Shown here piece after piece: positions 1 to 11,249 of a stretch of DNA of 64,000 bases. Both the position numbers and the translations under genes were made by a program. The stretch spans positions 4,187,855-4,251,854 of the forward strand of contig JAEMBT020000006.1 of NCBI GenBank assembly GCA_018873245.2, read 5' to 3'. The first letter of the stretch is position 1. Each line of letters begins with the position of its first letter. Below the pieces are notes generated by a model, which was not told where the DNA came from, did not search any database, and saw only the letters and a program-made list of their open reading frames with translations. This DNA comes from Archegozetes longisetosus. Taxonomy: Eukaryota; Arthropoda; Arachnida; Sarcoptiformes; Trhypochthoniidae.

Positions 1-90
1 TATGTTTTAATCAAATAGAATGTGCTTTAGCAGGGAATTAAGTTATAACTTACTTTTAATATAAACCTTCTTTTATTAATACAAATATAA

Positions 91-1240
91 AGTCAACTCA
101 AATCAAATCTTTCTCGGAAAAATCCTTATAACTTTTGATATTCTAGTCCGATTTGAAAAATTTCTAAACTATCTTGTTCCATGAAAACGCTAATTTCTAA
201 AAATATCAAAGAATCACGGAAAATTCAAAAAGGTAATTGCACAAACTCATTTCAAAATAGGACATCAAATTTCCAATAGAGAACATATGAAAGTTTAGAA
301 AACAGATTTTATTCAAATATTCAACTATTCAAAAAGTTCAACCTGACAATTGTACAGAGTCAACTTAAAAAATTATTGAGTTTTGACAAAATTTCAAAGA
401 GATTCTCTAATTTCGATTATCAAAAATGAATACAATATTGAACGATATTTTTGTCAACTATATTGAAGCGTTTTATTCAAATTTGTTTACATTTAATTGA
501 TTTCATTTGAATTGAACTGATTTCAAAAATAGCTTTACGACTGATCCTACCTGTTTTGAGTCTTCTTGGCATTTTATCCTCTCGCCCATGAGACATTGGT
601 GAACAGCTCTTCATCATCGATACGACACCACTCTCTAAATGTCGGTACACTTATCCCTTAAAATTTATTCAACAAAGTTCTATTATCAAGATTAAGTTTC
701 TTACCAACACTATCCTAAATCGCTGATTTTGGCGTTCCTTTTGCTCTCAATTTAATGAATTATCGAGATTTCAACTCTCGTTCTTCAGTTGTGAAAACTA
801 TTTTTGAAATAAATTCAATTCAAATGAAATCAAATAAATGTAAACAAATTTGAATAAAACGCTTCAATAGAGTTGACAAAAATAACGTTCAATATTGTAT
901 TCATTTTTGATAATCGAAATTCGAGAATCTCTTTGAAATTTTGTCTAAACTCAAGCAAGTTTTTAAGTTGACTCTGTACAATTGTCAGGTTGAACTTTTT
1001 AAATAGTTGAATATTTGAATAAAATCTGTTTTCTAAACTTTCATATGTTCTCTATTGGAAATTTGATGTCCTATTTTGAAATGAGTTTATGCAATTACCT
1101 TTTTGAATTTTCCGTGATTCTTTGATATTTTTAGAAATTAGCATTTTCATGAAACAAAATAGTTTTGAAATTTTTCAAATCGGACAAGAATATCAAAAGT
1201 TATAAGGATTTTTCCGAGAAAGATTTGATTTGAGTTCACT
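91..1240. mobile_element. Foldback element with ~445-bp inverted arms
   Basis: The left arm (91 to about 535) reappears as its reverse complement at about 796 to 1240, with only scattered mismatches by eye. The outermost bases are AGTCAACTCAAATC on the left and the matching GATTTGAGTTCACT on the right. The unique centre (536-795) reads on the minus strand as a short stop-interrupted coding-like stretch, possibly the residue of a transposase, but I cannot name a family. A TATA or TA target duplication is possible at the edges and not certain. Long arms around a short centre are typical of foldback-type DNA elements. Confidence 0.75.
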
Positions 1241-2519
1241 GTATATAACGATACAATAATAGTTATTCACTATTACTTTTCTTACATACCATACAGTACA
1301 AAGTAAGAGAGTATTCCTACATACTTTACAGTACGAAATAAGAAATAAGACTGTTCTTAATAAGAAATCACCTTTGCTTTAATACTTTTTTGATGTCCTA
1401 AACTTACTATATTTAGCTCAATGGAAAAAATTACTTTTACATCAAAATACTTGCAATTTAGATAAATAATACATAGTCAATTGGAAATTTACCTGTACTG
1501 TAACTAAAAACTTAGGACACCTAAAAGATGTAACTACAATTTTTACAATTACTTTATTTTTATCATATCAAAAATAGATTAATATCTTACTCTTAAAACG
1601 AAGAAAACAAACTAAGTAAGCATAAAACCTAAATTATATTTTTATATTTCACAATATTTTTATGACCTTCCTATTGATACAATTCATGACTAAAGATAAG
1701 CTCTTATTACATGTTATGTGAGAATAACAAGTAAATCGTAAGCTCTTGTGGTTTTTTACTTGAATAAACTAAACTGTAAATATGTTAATGATAGACTTAA
1801 AAACTACCTATACTAAATAATTTGATCAGCGTATAGCAGATAGCAGACCACCACAAATAAACTGATAACTATTGTACCTTAGCATAAGATTCTGAGCTAT
1901 TATTGTTAATTTATAGTCCTCAGATTCAGCAGATGTTTCAGCTCTGTAAATCGAAAATAAAATTTGCTTATGTGAGTTACAAGCAATATATTTTGGCTGA
2001 AGTGGATGAACCTGGAAAGTTATCACAACTAAAGCAGACAATATTGTTAAAAATTGATTAATTTCTCGTGAGCTGAGGAAATAACAACTAGAATATCAGA
2101 AGGATCATAAGTTTACTTGTTAAGAGTTTTAACGAAATAAGTGTGACTGTATGAAAGTCAGAAAATACTTATTGAATTATATAACCCATTCAAATTGATT
2201 TTTTTATTTGGCATGAATATTTCTTAATAGATATGGTTATAACTCTTTTAACCAATTTAATACTCTTTTAAACGAATTTATAATGGAAACAGTTGACGAA
2301 CTTTATTTGTGTGAGCTTCGACTTTAGATTTAAACTCAAGCGAATAAATAAAATTTATTTATAATTTCATTATTTCATTAATCATAATTTAAAACAAATT
2401 TTGAATATTGTAATCCATTCCATATCTTGATGCAAGTTATTATCTAAAAATATTATTGAGAATAATTATAACATGAAAATTTTTCAATTTAAAAAACTTT
2501 CTTATTGAATCGTGTTATT
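1241..2519. other. Intergenic, no gene seen
   Basis: AT-rich sequence with short imperfect direct repeats around 1285-1350 (two copies of a motif containing ACAGTAC) and a weak inverted pair near 1390 and 1512 containing GTCCTAA/TTAGGAC. No credible coding region. It lies just beyond the 3' end of the minus-strand RCC1 gene, so it may hold that gene's 3' untranslated region; AATAAA-like motifs exist but none can be singled out. Confidence 0.5.
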
Positions 2520-4157
2520 TTATTTTAACACGTGTGCCTTCAAAAAATTCTTTACGGTCACTTCATGTGTGAACTGATTTTCTTGATAGTTTGTCGTAGT
2601 TATGACCTGCTTGCACATTACTTCCGTTTTTGTATCAATGTAAAAACCGTTATGTAATAGCTTCAAATTTGCCTCCTGAGGATAGTGAAATTGACGGTCA
2701 CCACTCAATCCCCAAATGTAACATTTCTTTTGTTCTGAAAGAGCCATCGATATATCTCTATCACACGATGCAAAGATTGAAACGAACTTAAAAGGAATAT
2801 CAATTTTTGTGGGTGAGTTTATTCGAATGGCATTATTTCTTAACCCCAGTTGATTTAAATTATTTGCCCCGAAAGAAAATATCTGGCGTTCTTTTGACAA
2901 CAAAAGACTATGAAATTTACCACAACATATTTTTTCGATGACTATTCCTTCCAATTTTATGGCAGTTGGACGATCTCGATTCTTGAAATCTCCTAGGCCT
3001 AACTGACCACAATCATTTAATCCCCAGCTCAAAACTGTTCCACTCTCTAATAATGCTAAAGAATGACCTGCTCCACAAAATATAGCGACAACTTTCTTAT
3101 GATTAAATCCGTTCACTTGCGATGGTTTAAGTTTATTAAAATTTGATTTTTTACCAAGTTGGCCATCCTCGTTTAATCCCCAGGAATAAACCATTCCAGA
3201 TTCTGTTAAAGCCAAAGAATGAAAGAATCCACAAGAAATATCAATGATGTGCTTCTCACTTAAAGCTTTAATAACCTGAGGTTCACCACCAAATTGGTTT
3301 GTTTTATTACCTAATTGACCTGATTCGTTCGCACCCCAACTGTAAATGGTTCCTTTTTCGGTCAAACACATTATAAACATAAGCCCATACGCAATTTTCT
3401 TGATCCCCTTCCCACTGAATTCTCTTATTTTAATCGGATAAAAATCAGTTATTCCATCTAATTTTCCGGAGAAAAAAATTTCGTCATTTTCTGTTAGCAT
3501 TATCACGTGGTTATTAAGCAGAATTGCTCTAAGCTTATTCGAGAAATTTTTATTCAGCTTTCTCATGAAGTCGCAAATTTCTAAGTTAGTTATCTGTTGA
3601 ATATGCTTGAAATTATTTAATTTCTCTAGATCCAAATTAATTTTTTCATCTACATTCGAATTATCAGTCTGTTTCCCGCAATCTATAGAATCAATTTCAC
3701 CACTCTCGACAATTGTATTAGGAAAGGAAAACTTTTTATAAGTCGTAGGAGACTTTATCGAGTAAATCGCATATATATTGTGAATAGATTTACTATCAGT
3801 ATACATTGGTATATTCCTATAATTTCCACCACAGTCACCCCAAATGAAATATTTTCCAGTTCTTGATATTGCCACTGATAAGTTACTATTGATGGTCGCT
3901 GCGATATCGTAAAATTCTTCAGGATATTCAATTTTTACTGGTGTGAATTGATTCGTATAATTTCCTATTCCTAATTGACCTAGCCTGTTCATTCCAAATG
4001 ACCAAAGATCGCCAGCTTTCGATAATAAGATACAATAATTAGGTCCACAGACTATTTTTTCTATTTCCACGTTTTCAGGAAGTTCTATTTGTTTCGGCAC
4101 AAAAGGTATTTTCATTTCGTTGAAACCTATTCCATGTTGTCCGAAAGAATTGTCACC
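2520..4157 (-). CDS. RCC1-repeat protein, 3' part (downstream of an in-frame stop)
   Basis: This frame is open from just after the TAG at 4158-4160 to a TAA at 2520-2522. The first downstream methionine is at 4115 and would give 531 residues. The protein is a series of RCC1 propeller blades with the signature 'H-x-L-A-L-x-G-x-V-x-S-W-G-x-N-x-x-G-Q-L-G'. Clear blades include SWGANESGQLG, SWGLNEDGQLG and SWGLNDCGQLG; about eight can be counted, with a blade-poor spacer in the first third. RCC1 propellers are protein-interaction or nucleotide-exchange scaffolds. The C-terminus resembles the last blade of RCBTB-type proteins but no BTB domain follows. The 14 codons before Met4115 continue a perfect blade (GDNSFGQHGIG), so this is the 3' part of a longer gene and not an independent one. 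It is probably a broken gene or carries an assembly or allelic nonsense change. Confidence 0.8.
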   Translation of the reverse strand, partial: GDNSFGQHGIGFNEMKIPFVPKQIELPENVEIEKIVCGPNYCILLSKAGDLWSFGMNRLGQLGIGNYTNQFTPVKIEYPEEFYDIAATINSNLSVAISRTGKYFIWGDCGGNYRNIPMYTDSKSIHNIYAIYSIKSPTTYKKFSFPNTIVESGEIDSIDCGKQTDNSNVDEKINLDLEKLNNFKHIQQITNLEICDFMRKLNKNFSNKLRAILLNNHVIMLTENDEIFFSGKLDGITDFYPIKIREFSGKGIKKIAYGLMFIMCLTEKGTIYSWGANESGQLGNKTNQFGGEPQVIKALSEKHIIDISCGFFHSLALTESGMVYSWGLNEDGQLGKKSNFNKLKPSQVNGFNHKKVVAIFCGAGHSLALLESGTVLSWGLNDCGQLGLGDFKNRDRPTAIKLEGIVIEKICCGKFHSLLLSKERQIFSFGANNLNQLGLRNNAIRINSPTKIDIPFKFVSIFASCDRDISMALSEQKKCYIWGLSGDRQFHYPQEANLKLLHNGFYIDTKTEVMCKQVITTTNYQENQFTHEVTVKNFLKAHVLK

Positions 4158-5015
4158 CTAACTATAAACTTGACCAGTCGAACTCATCACGATTGCGTGA
4201 CTTTCTCCACAAGCTATTGAGCGGATAAATTCATTTTCAAGTGGTTTGATTACAGTCGGAACATGAAGATTCAACATACTAATATCGTTTGAATTCGGAT
4301 GTCTAGAAGACATTCTACCCCAATAAAATACTTTTCCGTCGCTCGATAAAGCCAAAGAATAATACAATCCACAACATACGTCGACTATTTGCTCTCTTTC
4401 TAGTGATTTAATTTGTTTAGGTTGATAGTCATTCACTTGCGTTCCATTGCCCAACTGCCCCATATCGTTGTTACCCCAAGAAAATACCTCTCTCTTTTTC
4501 GTCAAAGCCAGCACATGACTTTTGCCATTAGCGAATTTTAGAATTTGTTTATTACATAATTCTGGTATACGTGTCAGCTGACTTGATTTTAAGAAGCCAT
4601 TTTCTATATCACCAATTGAATAAACACGATCATTCTTATCCAATATAAGAACTTCAGATCCATATGTACCGAAAATATTGAGAAAATCGATATTTTCAAT
4701 AAGTGAGTAGTCTAATCTTTTCAATATTTCATATAATGTAAAATCAGTTTGACACCATTGTTCTTTACAAAGTTTGTAGAGTGAATAAAAATCAGGGAAA
4801 CTCTCTGGCTCATTCGAGATTACGGATTCTACCTCCATATAATCATATTTATTAAATATTTTAGTTAAATTTGTGTAATCTACCGATAGCATCAGAACGA
4901 AAAATAGTTCATCATAAGTTGTTGTTAGAGCGTAATAATCCATTCTTTCTGACTGCATCATCTTAATAAATTTTTGTACCGAAGATTCACAAGCTCCAAT
5001 TATCATGCAAGTCAT
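4158..5015 (-). CDS. RCC1-repeat protein, 5' part ending at a premature TAG
   Basis: The product from Met5015 is 285 residues. The first ~115 residues are non-repetitive. Four RCC1 blades follow, including VFSWGNNDMGQLGNG and VFYWG. The frame stops at TAG 4158-4160 exactly where the next blade needs the Trp of the conserved 'VYSWG' motif; one base change (TGG to TAG) explains it, and the frame then continues with the rest of the blade. Upstream the frame is also open as far as a TAA at 5025-5027 that ends the kinase, with FEN-Met between them, so kinase and RCC1 parts may once have been one polypeptide. The segment 'G-S-E-V-L-I-L-D-x-N-D-R-V-Y-S-I-G' resembles the start of RCBTB-type propellers. 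The biological start is uncertain: Met5015 or a continuation from the kinase. Confidence 0.75.
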   Translation of the reverse strand: MTCMIIGACESSVQKFIKMMQSERMDYYALTTTYDELFFVLMLSVDYTNLTKIFNKYDYMEVESVISNEPESFPDFYSLYKLCKEQWCQTDFTLYEILKRLDYSLIENIDFLNIFGTYGSEVLILDKNDRVYSIGDIENGFLKSSQLTRIPELCNKQILKFANGKSHVLALTKKREVFSWGNNDMGQLGNGTQVNDYQPKQIKSLEREQIVDVCCGLYYSLALSSDGKVFYWGRMSSRHPNSNDISMLNLHVPTVIKPLENEFIRSIACGESHAIVMSSTGQVYS

Positions 5016-5024
5016 GTTCTCAAA

Positions 5025-7822
5025 TTACATTTCCATGAAAGCTTTGATCTCTATGGGATCAGAGCACGTGTGAAATGCGTGGAGAAACTTTCTTAAAACA
5101 AGTTCCTTTCTAGTTTTCTCATCTCGGTTTGTGAGCAGTCTAAAGTTTTTTGTTTTAATAGTATTTCTTATTACTCTGAAATAATTTTCCTGCCTCAATA
5201 TATTTGATGATCTGTACTCATTTGAAATTCTTTGTAGTTCGACTTCTAATTTTTTAGTAAAAACTTTGAAATATGACTTCTGATCATCCTCTTTTGCGAA
5301 ATAATTTTCGAAAATGGATTGTTCAACTGAACCGTGAAATCTTATATCATCGATAAACAATGAATAATCATCTTTATCATCCAGAATATCTAAACACGAT
5401 GGACGCAAATCTTGATCATCATTCAATAATTTTTCAATATTTGAACAGATAATTCCAATGTCCTCTGACAAACTATCAGATTCCAGTCCAAACTGTGTAA
5501 CAGATTTAGTGTCATTACTATTTCCAACATCTGGCGAATAGCTATAAAAAAATAATTTCAAGTATTAGTGACACAAATTAATACCAGAAATTAGTTCTAT
5601 TCATTTGAAACTATTTTGCAATTTTTACGTTAACTAAAAAGTGAATATAATGGACAACTCGCAATAATAAGCACTTTTTCAAAAATTATTTAGTTCGCAA
5701 ACTATGCAATCCGATGTAGTGAACTCTCGTTATAAGCAATTAATTTTCATTGCATTATTGCATTCGTTATATTGAGACACGACTGTATCGAAAACTAAAT
5801 TTTTAAAAATCTTATTTTGAGTTGTTAACTCAAGCCTAAGGCTGAGACTTTTGCTAATCACAGTCAAAGATGACTCAATTTCGTAAAGGAACATGGGTTT
5901 TTCTACACGGACAGGTTTAATTGTAAAAGCTGTGACTTCATAGGCTGTGAAGTTGTAACAAAATTTCTCATATAGTATTCAAAACAAATTCAAACATTTT
6001 AACTTTTAAAAGAAACTTGTTAATTATAAATAATTGTATTATAATTCCAACAATATACTCTGAAAAACACAAAGAAAAATGGGAAAATATTACTTTTCTA
6101 CCAACTTATGCATGATTTTCAGACTTCATTGACACTAATATAAATAACATTGTCTTAAATATGAAAAGCCCTAAAATTTCCAATTTTATGAAAAAATTGA
6201 GGGTAATTATTGAGGGAGAAAATCGATCATGTAGCTATGCTAATGAAACTTGTATTTCTTATTAAATTTAACATCTATTTTTGAAATTGAAAATTGAAAT
6301 ATTCAAAAATGATGTACCTGTTATCATCAATGCAAAACATTTTCTTGGCCAAAACACCTAAACTATAAATGTCAGATTTTTGATTGTAGTGTTGACCATT
6401 CAATATTTCAGGAGCAATATAGCCTTTGGTTCCCATACGAGAAGTAAGTTTATTTGACTTTTTCTCACTATCAAAGTCAACATAATTATGTAGTTTTGAT
6501 ATTCCGAAATCACATATTTTAATGAAATTGCCATTGGGTCGACTCTTTATGAGAATATTGCTCAATTTTAGATCTTTGTGAATAATAGCTGGGTTTCGTG
6601 TATGCAAATAGTTAACACCCTCAACAATCTCTAGAAAAAGCTGAGAAACTACATATGCTCCTATTGGTGTCAAACCCTTTTCATTTGACTGATCTAAGTC
6701 CTTATTTATTATTTCGATTTCTGATTCAAGTGTATTTGCGTATAATTCTAGTTGAATGTGTAATGTTGGTAGTTTTTCATCTTTATACTGAACATTTTCA
6801 AACCAAGCTGACTTATATTGAACAATGAATTCATTATCAAGCTTTGCATATATTTCTATTTCATTAATACATTCCTTTAGTTTTCTATTTATGAAGCTTT
6901 CTGAAAAATGAGAAAATGAGTTGTGCAGTGATAGAGTAAATATGAGAGTCACAAAAATGGTTATTTTTATAGGAACATTATACTTTTATAGGATATCATA
7001 AAATGCAAAACGCTTCTTATTCTAAATGACTTATTGATTTAAAAACATTTTGCAACAATTTTCCTAGATTTATTCACTTCAATCTAGGCAGAATTTTAAA
7101 ATACACTGTGAATTTCAAACTAAAAGTTATTCCAGACTTCCACAAGAATACTAGACATATAGTCTTTACAAACTAGATAAACTTTCTTTGATCACTTGAT
7201 CGTAATCATACTTTACTGCATAACTATCTTGTAAGCATTAGTTTTACAATTAGTGTGGCATTCGATAAAGTAGGTGCTTAAAATTCCAATATTGTTATTA
7301 TTTTGACGTCAAGATAAAGAAAGGACACTAACCTGAACATGGTCTCTCCATTGACATCGCTATTCAAAAATAGAATATAAAAGTTTTAATGAGCATTCAA
7401 TTTGCTGACAATCTTTGGTATTCATATATACCTTTCAATTTTATTTTCTTTATAGCATATTCTTTATGCTCAATTTTGTTCAGAGCTCTTATCACTTTTC
7501 CATAGTTACCTTTTCCTATATCGCCAATTAATTCGAACTCACTTGAAAATCTGCCTGCTTGAAAACTGGAATCAAATATTTTTGCTGTTAATAAACTCTC
7601 GAAGCAATCGAGAAACATATTGTAGTTCTTAATATGAATCTCTTGTGATTCATTACTGTCAAATTCAATTAAATTTTGTGAAATCGACGGATAAGCATTA
7701 GAGATTAAATTTGCAATTGAATTTAAGACTTCAAATTTAGTCTTCGGGTTCTCATTTATGTAGCTCACTATAGACCAAATGAAAGACTTCAACAAATTAT
7801 AATCAAGTTCTAGATTTTGCAT
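5025..7822 (-). CDS. eIF2-alpha-kinase-like protein kinase, four exons
   Basis: Exons by hand: 7822-7432, microexon 7359-7333, 6900-6318 and 5541-5025; all junctions are GT-AG and phases match, giving 505 residues. Residues 1-97 are unrecognised. The kinase domain shows the glycine loop IGKGNYGKV (101-109), ATP-binding Lys125 in YAIKK, the catalytic loop HKDLKLSN (247-254; HKD in place of the usual HRD), DFG 270-272, APE 302-304 and the late-lobe Arg in DLRPS. The stretch 'IQLELYANTLESEI', a long insert before the catalytic loop and a charged activation loop are typical of PEK/GCN2/PKR/HRI eIF2-alpha kinases, which phosphorylate eIF2-alpha under stress. The catalytic set looks intact. The stop (TAA 5027-5025) is followed in frame by the RCC1 region. 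A possible donor GTAATT overlaps this stop, but only a poor acceptor follows. A decayed copy lies at 23.5-26.3 kb. Confidence 0.8.
5715..5787. repeat. Short palindromic MITE inside kinase intron (pogo-like ends)
   Basis: The segment starts TGTAGTGAACTCTCGTTATA and ends ATAACG-like sequence followed by ACGACTGTA on the other strand, so the two halves are imperfect reverse complements. Similar 'AGTGAACTCTCGTTAT' words occur in the duplicated copy at 23739-23811 and near 12760-12810. TIRs of this style occur in pogo/Tigger-like elements; the assignment is tentative. Confidence 0.4.
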
Positions 7823-7984
7823 TGTTAGAATTTATAAAAAAATTAGACTCCACTATGAAGTAAGTGAGTTTTGGTTACGTTTGAAATCAAGGTTGAATGG
7901 ATGAAAATGATAATTGTTATGCGACTACTGATAATTAATCTAAATAAGTTCAATCATCGACTATTCAAATGTTATTCTATTCTA

Positions 7985-8186
7985 TCGTGTTATCAGCAGA
8001 GAAAGGCAAAATCGTTGCAAAAATAAAACTTATTGATGTAATTACGAAACAAACCTTAATAATAAACCTTGAATTTTTTAACAGAAATTCGATCCAATAA
8101 TTAGAGTATTGACAAAGTCAGTGGTTCATTGTTTCAAAACATCTTCTAGTGGATGATTTATGTTTCAATACATATCTTATTGAAAT
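7985..8186 (+). repeat. Dispersed repeat upstream of kinase gene
   Basis: The sequence beginning GTTATCAGCAGAGAAAGGC and continuing through AACCTTGAATTTTTTAACAG to ATGATTTATGTTTCAATAC recurs in a diverged form at 28735-28930 (same strand), about 26460-26640 (as part of the segmental duplication), and inverted at about 26680-26790 and 30895-31025. It may be a non-autonomous transposon or the remains of further kinase-gene duplications, since in two cases it lies immediately 5' of the kinase copies. Confidence 0.55.
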
Positions 8187-8303
8187 ATAGAAAAAATAGA
8201 AAATATATATAAAATATTATTCATTTATTTTTAAGTTACAGTTTTTAAATGCTTACCTACGATTTTATTGTTGTAGTGTCCAAGAAACCAAACTTTAACT
8301 AAC

Positions 8304-8508
8304 CGGTCTAATACTTTTGCACACTATAAAAATGCAGTTTTTCTGTCGCGCTCGTTAATCCGGCGCCGGATTAACGCAATTTTTTTGTAGGTAAGTGACC
8401 CGCGCAATTGTAAACATATTAAAGTCGCGCAATTTGTAAAAAAATTATTTTTTATATAAAATTTTGTAAAAAAAAAGTGCTGGTCTAATACTTATGAGCC
8501 GCACTGTA
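8304..8508. mobile_element. Tc1/mariner-type end relics with a GC-rich perfect palindrome
   Basis: Two similar words, GGTCTAATACTTTTGCACAC at about 8305 and TGGTCTAATACTTATGAGCC at 8481 followed by GCACTGTA, resemble Tc1/mariner terminal repeats (CAGTG-x-GGC-x-AAGTATTAGACC on the other strand). Between them, 8353-8376 is a 24-base perfect palindrome centred on GGCGCC in an otherwise AT-rich area. No transposase is present. Likely a non-autonomous element or nested ends. Confidence 0.5.
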
Positions 8509-9199
8509 TATATATACATAAATTATTTCTTGTGTAATATTTATTGAATTGATAAGAGTTATATTTTTTCATTGTTAATTCAAGTTGTATGAAAGGTTGG
8601 ATACAGAGTCTCAAAAATATATTCCAAGACTGCACAAATCAGAACGATTTGAATAATCACATTTAAAGCATTATTATATAACAAATAAGAGTAATTCAGA
8701 TTAACAATTAAGACGCAGGTGAAGAATCTCATGATCCAATATGAATGTCTAACGTCATCGCCTCCTAGCCTCGTGTGATAGATCTTAATTTATAGAGTGG
8801 TAGACAGACAAAAGTTTTCGTTGGAATCAGATTCATCTTTGAAATCAAGTTAGGCTATCTTATGATCAAAGGTCTCTATGAAGCACTTCGTTAAGAAAGT
8901 TTAATTAATCATCATTGATGAGTACTGTCGCTAGTGGCTAAAATTTCTGATAGACGCTTATTGTCATATTATTGGCATATTGTATATGTAAAGGTAATGG
9001 GTTTTACATGTCTTGAATTTATTTTGTACTTTGCAGTTTACTCTAAGCTCTCTAACTTATTTGGAGTAAACAGGTGAAAAGTTTTAAGTATTGATCTTAT
9101 AGAGATTGAAGCGACGGATTAAAATATTTATTGTCTCCAGAAGACTATGAATGAATTATTATTGATGATCATTTGAAAATTGAATCTTCTCTCGTAATA

Positions 9200-9232
9200 T
9201 TAGGTTGTTCAGAAAGTCATTTATTTCTTTTA
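9200..9232 (+). mobile_element. Solo mariner-like terminal repeat
   Basis: TTAGGTTGTTCAGAAAGTCA preceded by TA matches the end type of mariner elements and the end of the mariner remnant at 29571. No matching right end or transposase is visible within the next kilobase, so this appears to be a decayed or solo end. The rest of 8510-10890 has no supportable gene; an inverted pair (GCCATAAGATATTGAC and GATCTTCTATGGCC) sits at 9439-9482. Confidence 0.45.
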
Positions 9233-10891
9233 AATTAAATTAATTAACTAATGTATTGACATATCAAGAGATAGAACCAAGCTTCATATGTAAGAAGATA
9301 AACCCAAAATCTCATTATCTTTAATTAACTCCAGAAACCGTTAGCAATGTTCCGTTAGCTTTTCAGGATCTGATTCCTATAATTCTAGGGTAACCCTTAC
9401 TAGGCACGGAACATCTTCAGTAGTTAGACCGTCACCTGACGCCAGCCATAAGATATTGACATCAGTCTTGATCTTCTATGGCCGTTTTGGGCTTTGAATA
9501 ACGCTTTGTTCATTTTCTTTCATTTTTGTTCAATTAAAAAATACTTGTTGCGAACGCATACACGGCCTGTTTGTATAGATTTTGACAATATTTCAAACTG
9601 TTCTATCGCATGGCGTACTTTTCTTTCCGTACTCTCGTATGAACGCTCTTAAGCACTCTTTATTAGGACTTTTGGTGTGACAATTGATAAAATAATTTTC
9701 AGTAACAATCATAGTCTGTTTTATGGATGACGACATGTTTGTTTGGTTTTTTAAAGCTCTCAACAATATAAGTGGTTTTCAATGATTAAGTTTATTTGTC
9801 AATAAACGAGGCATATTCAAACCAAACCTTGTGGTATCTTTTAAAATTAAAATTTTATTTAAGATTTTTGGGCGGATACGATAAATCGATCACTTTGTAC
9901 TTGAAAAAGCTTTTAAAACTTATGCATTGCATAAAAATAACAGTGATATTAATGAAAATACTTAGGTTGCGAAGCAAGCCATACTGTATTCGCGATGATA
10001 CCAGGAATAATGCAATTGATCTTTTTTATCGTGTGCTCAGTATATTTGAATGTAGTATACACATGTGATAGCGAGTAGTCGACGATCATACAATTAATTT
10101 ATCACAAACAGTATTTGAATGTTCCTCTACTTCAACCTCTACTGTAATCTGTAACCTGTAATGTTGTTTCTTTCAATACATAAGGCCAGAAATTCAAGCA
10201 AATAGGACATCTATTGATTTTTTAATTATGAAAAATGTATTAAACTCAAAGAACAGTCTAAAAACTCATATTAATTAAAAACTATCACTATTGAAATCAC
10301 TAATGTTCTCTTTATTAATTGCTATGTTATCTTAGTTGAATAAAGTATGAGACTATTATATAAATAAGCTTTGAAATTTAAGCTCCATTCCTCAAAATAT
10401 TTAAATGTTTCAGTTTAACTAACTAAGTTTACTATGTATTAAATGTTTTCAATAAAATTGCAATTAGGAATTTTTAAATCAATTTTGAACTAAATATTTT
10501 AAAGGTTTATTTACACTTTTAATGATTAGGAATAATTTATTTACATTTATAATCGAATTTTTAAGCAGATGTTTAGTGCGACTTTTGATCAGTTGTAAAA
10601 CATGGGTCCAATCTCTCAGGAGATTCGTGCGCACTAACACAAACACTTCTTAAGCAGTCGAAAGTGAGTTCATTTACTGGTGGAAAATGACTCTCTTAAT
10701 GAGAGATACATTCTAACTGATGTTTAGTAAAAACTAAAGCTTTTATAGCGTTCATAGTTTGCATACGCGCACTAGTTCAATTAGTAAGATTAGTAATGGT
10801 TATCATATATGAAGCGGGGACCTGAGAGCAACTTTGTCAAAGCTGACTTATTTACATGTAACTTTTACAACGACCCCTAATCTTCGAGCAC

Positions 10892-10966
10892 AATTGACTC
10901 CTATTGACCCATATCGACTCCTGTTGACTCCCATTGATCCCCATAGACTTCGATTAACTTTGAGTC
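10892..10966. repeat. Degenerate TTGACTCC minisatellite
   Basis: Six to seven imperfect copies of a 10-11 base unit like ATTGACTCCC run head to tail. The same unit recurs at 11772-11806 within the ISXO2-like relic, where it separates two conserved transposase segments. Confidence 0.6.
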
Positions 10967-11249
10967 TTGGTATCTGAAATTAAGTAACATTTGACCTCTG
11001 TTGATTAACTTTCTCTATATAATCCCTTGGACCTGTGACACCTATGTCACCTGTAACACATGCAGCCTACTTCTTTAGATCTTACATTGTCATATACCTA
11101 TAATTTTCTCTGTAATACACACATTTTATATCGTGTATGTTTAACATTTCGATTAAATTAAAAATAGATTCTAATTTCAACTTCGACGACATCACACTTT
11201 ACAATTTTATAACAATATTTGGACCAATAGAAGAATCTATTAAAAAAAT

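Noticed and set aside
9796-10068. 90-codon plus-strand open frame
   Set aside because: No recognisable domain, AT-driven composition rich in Leu/Lys/Ile, in a region of transposon ends; no splice or promoter support.
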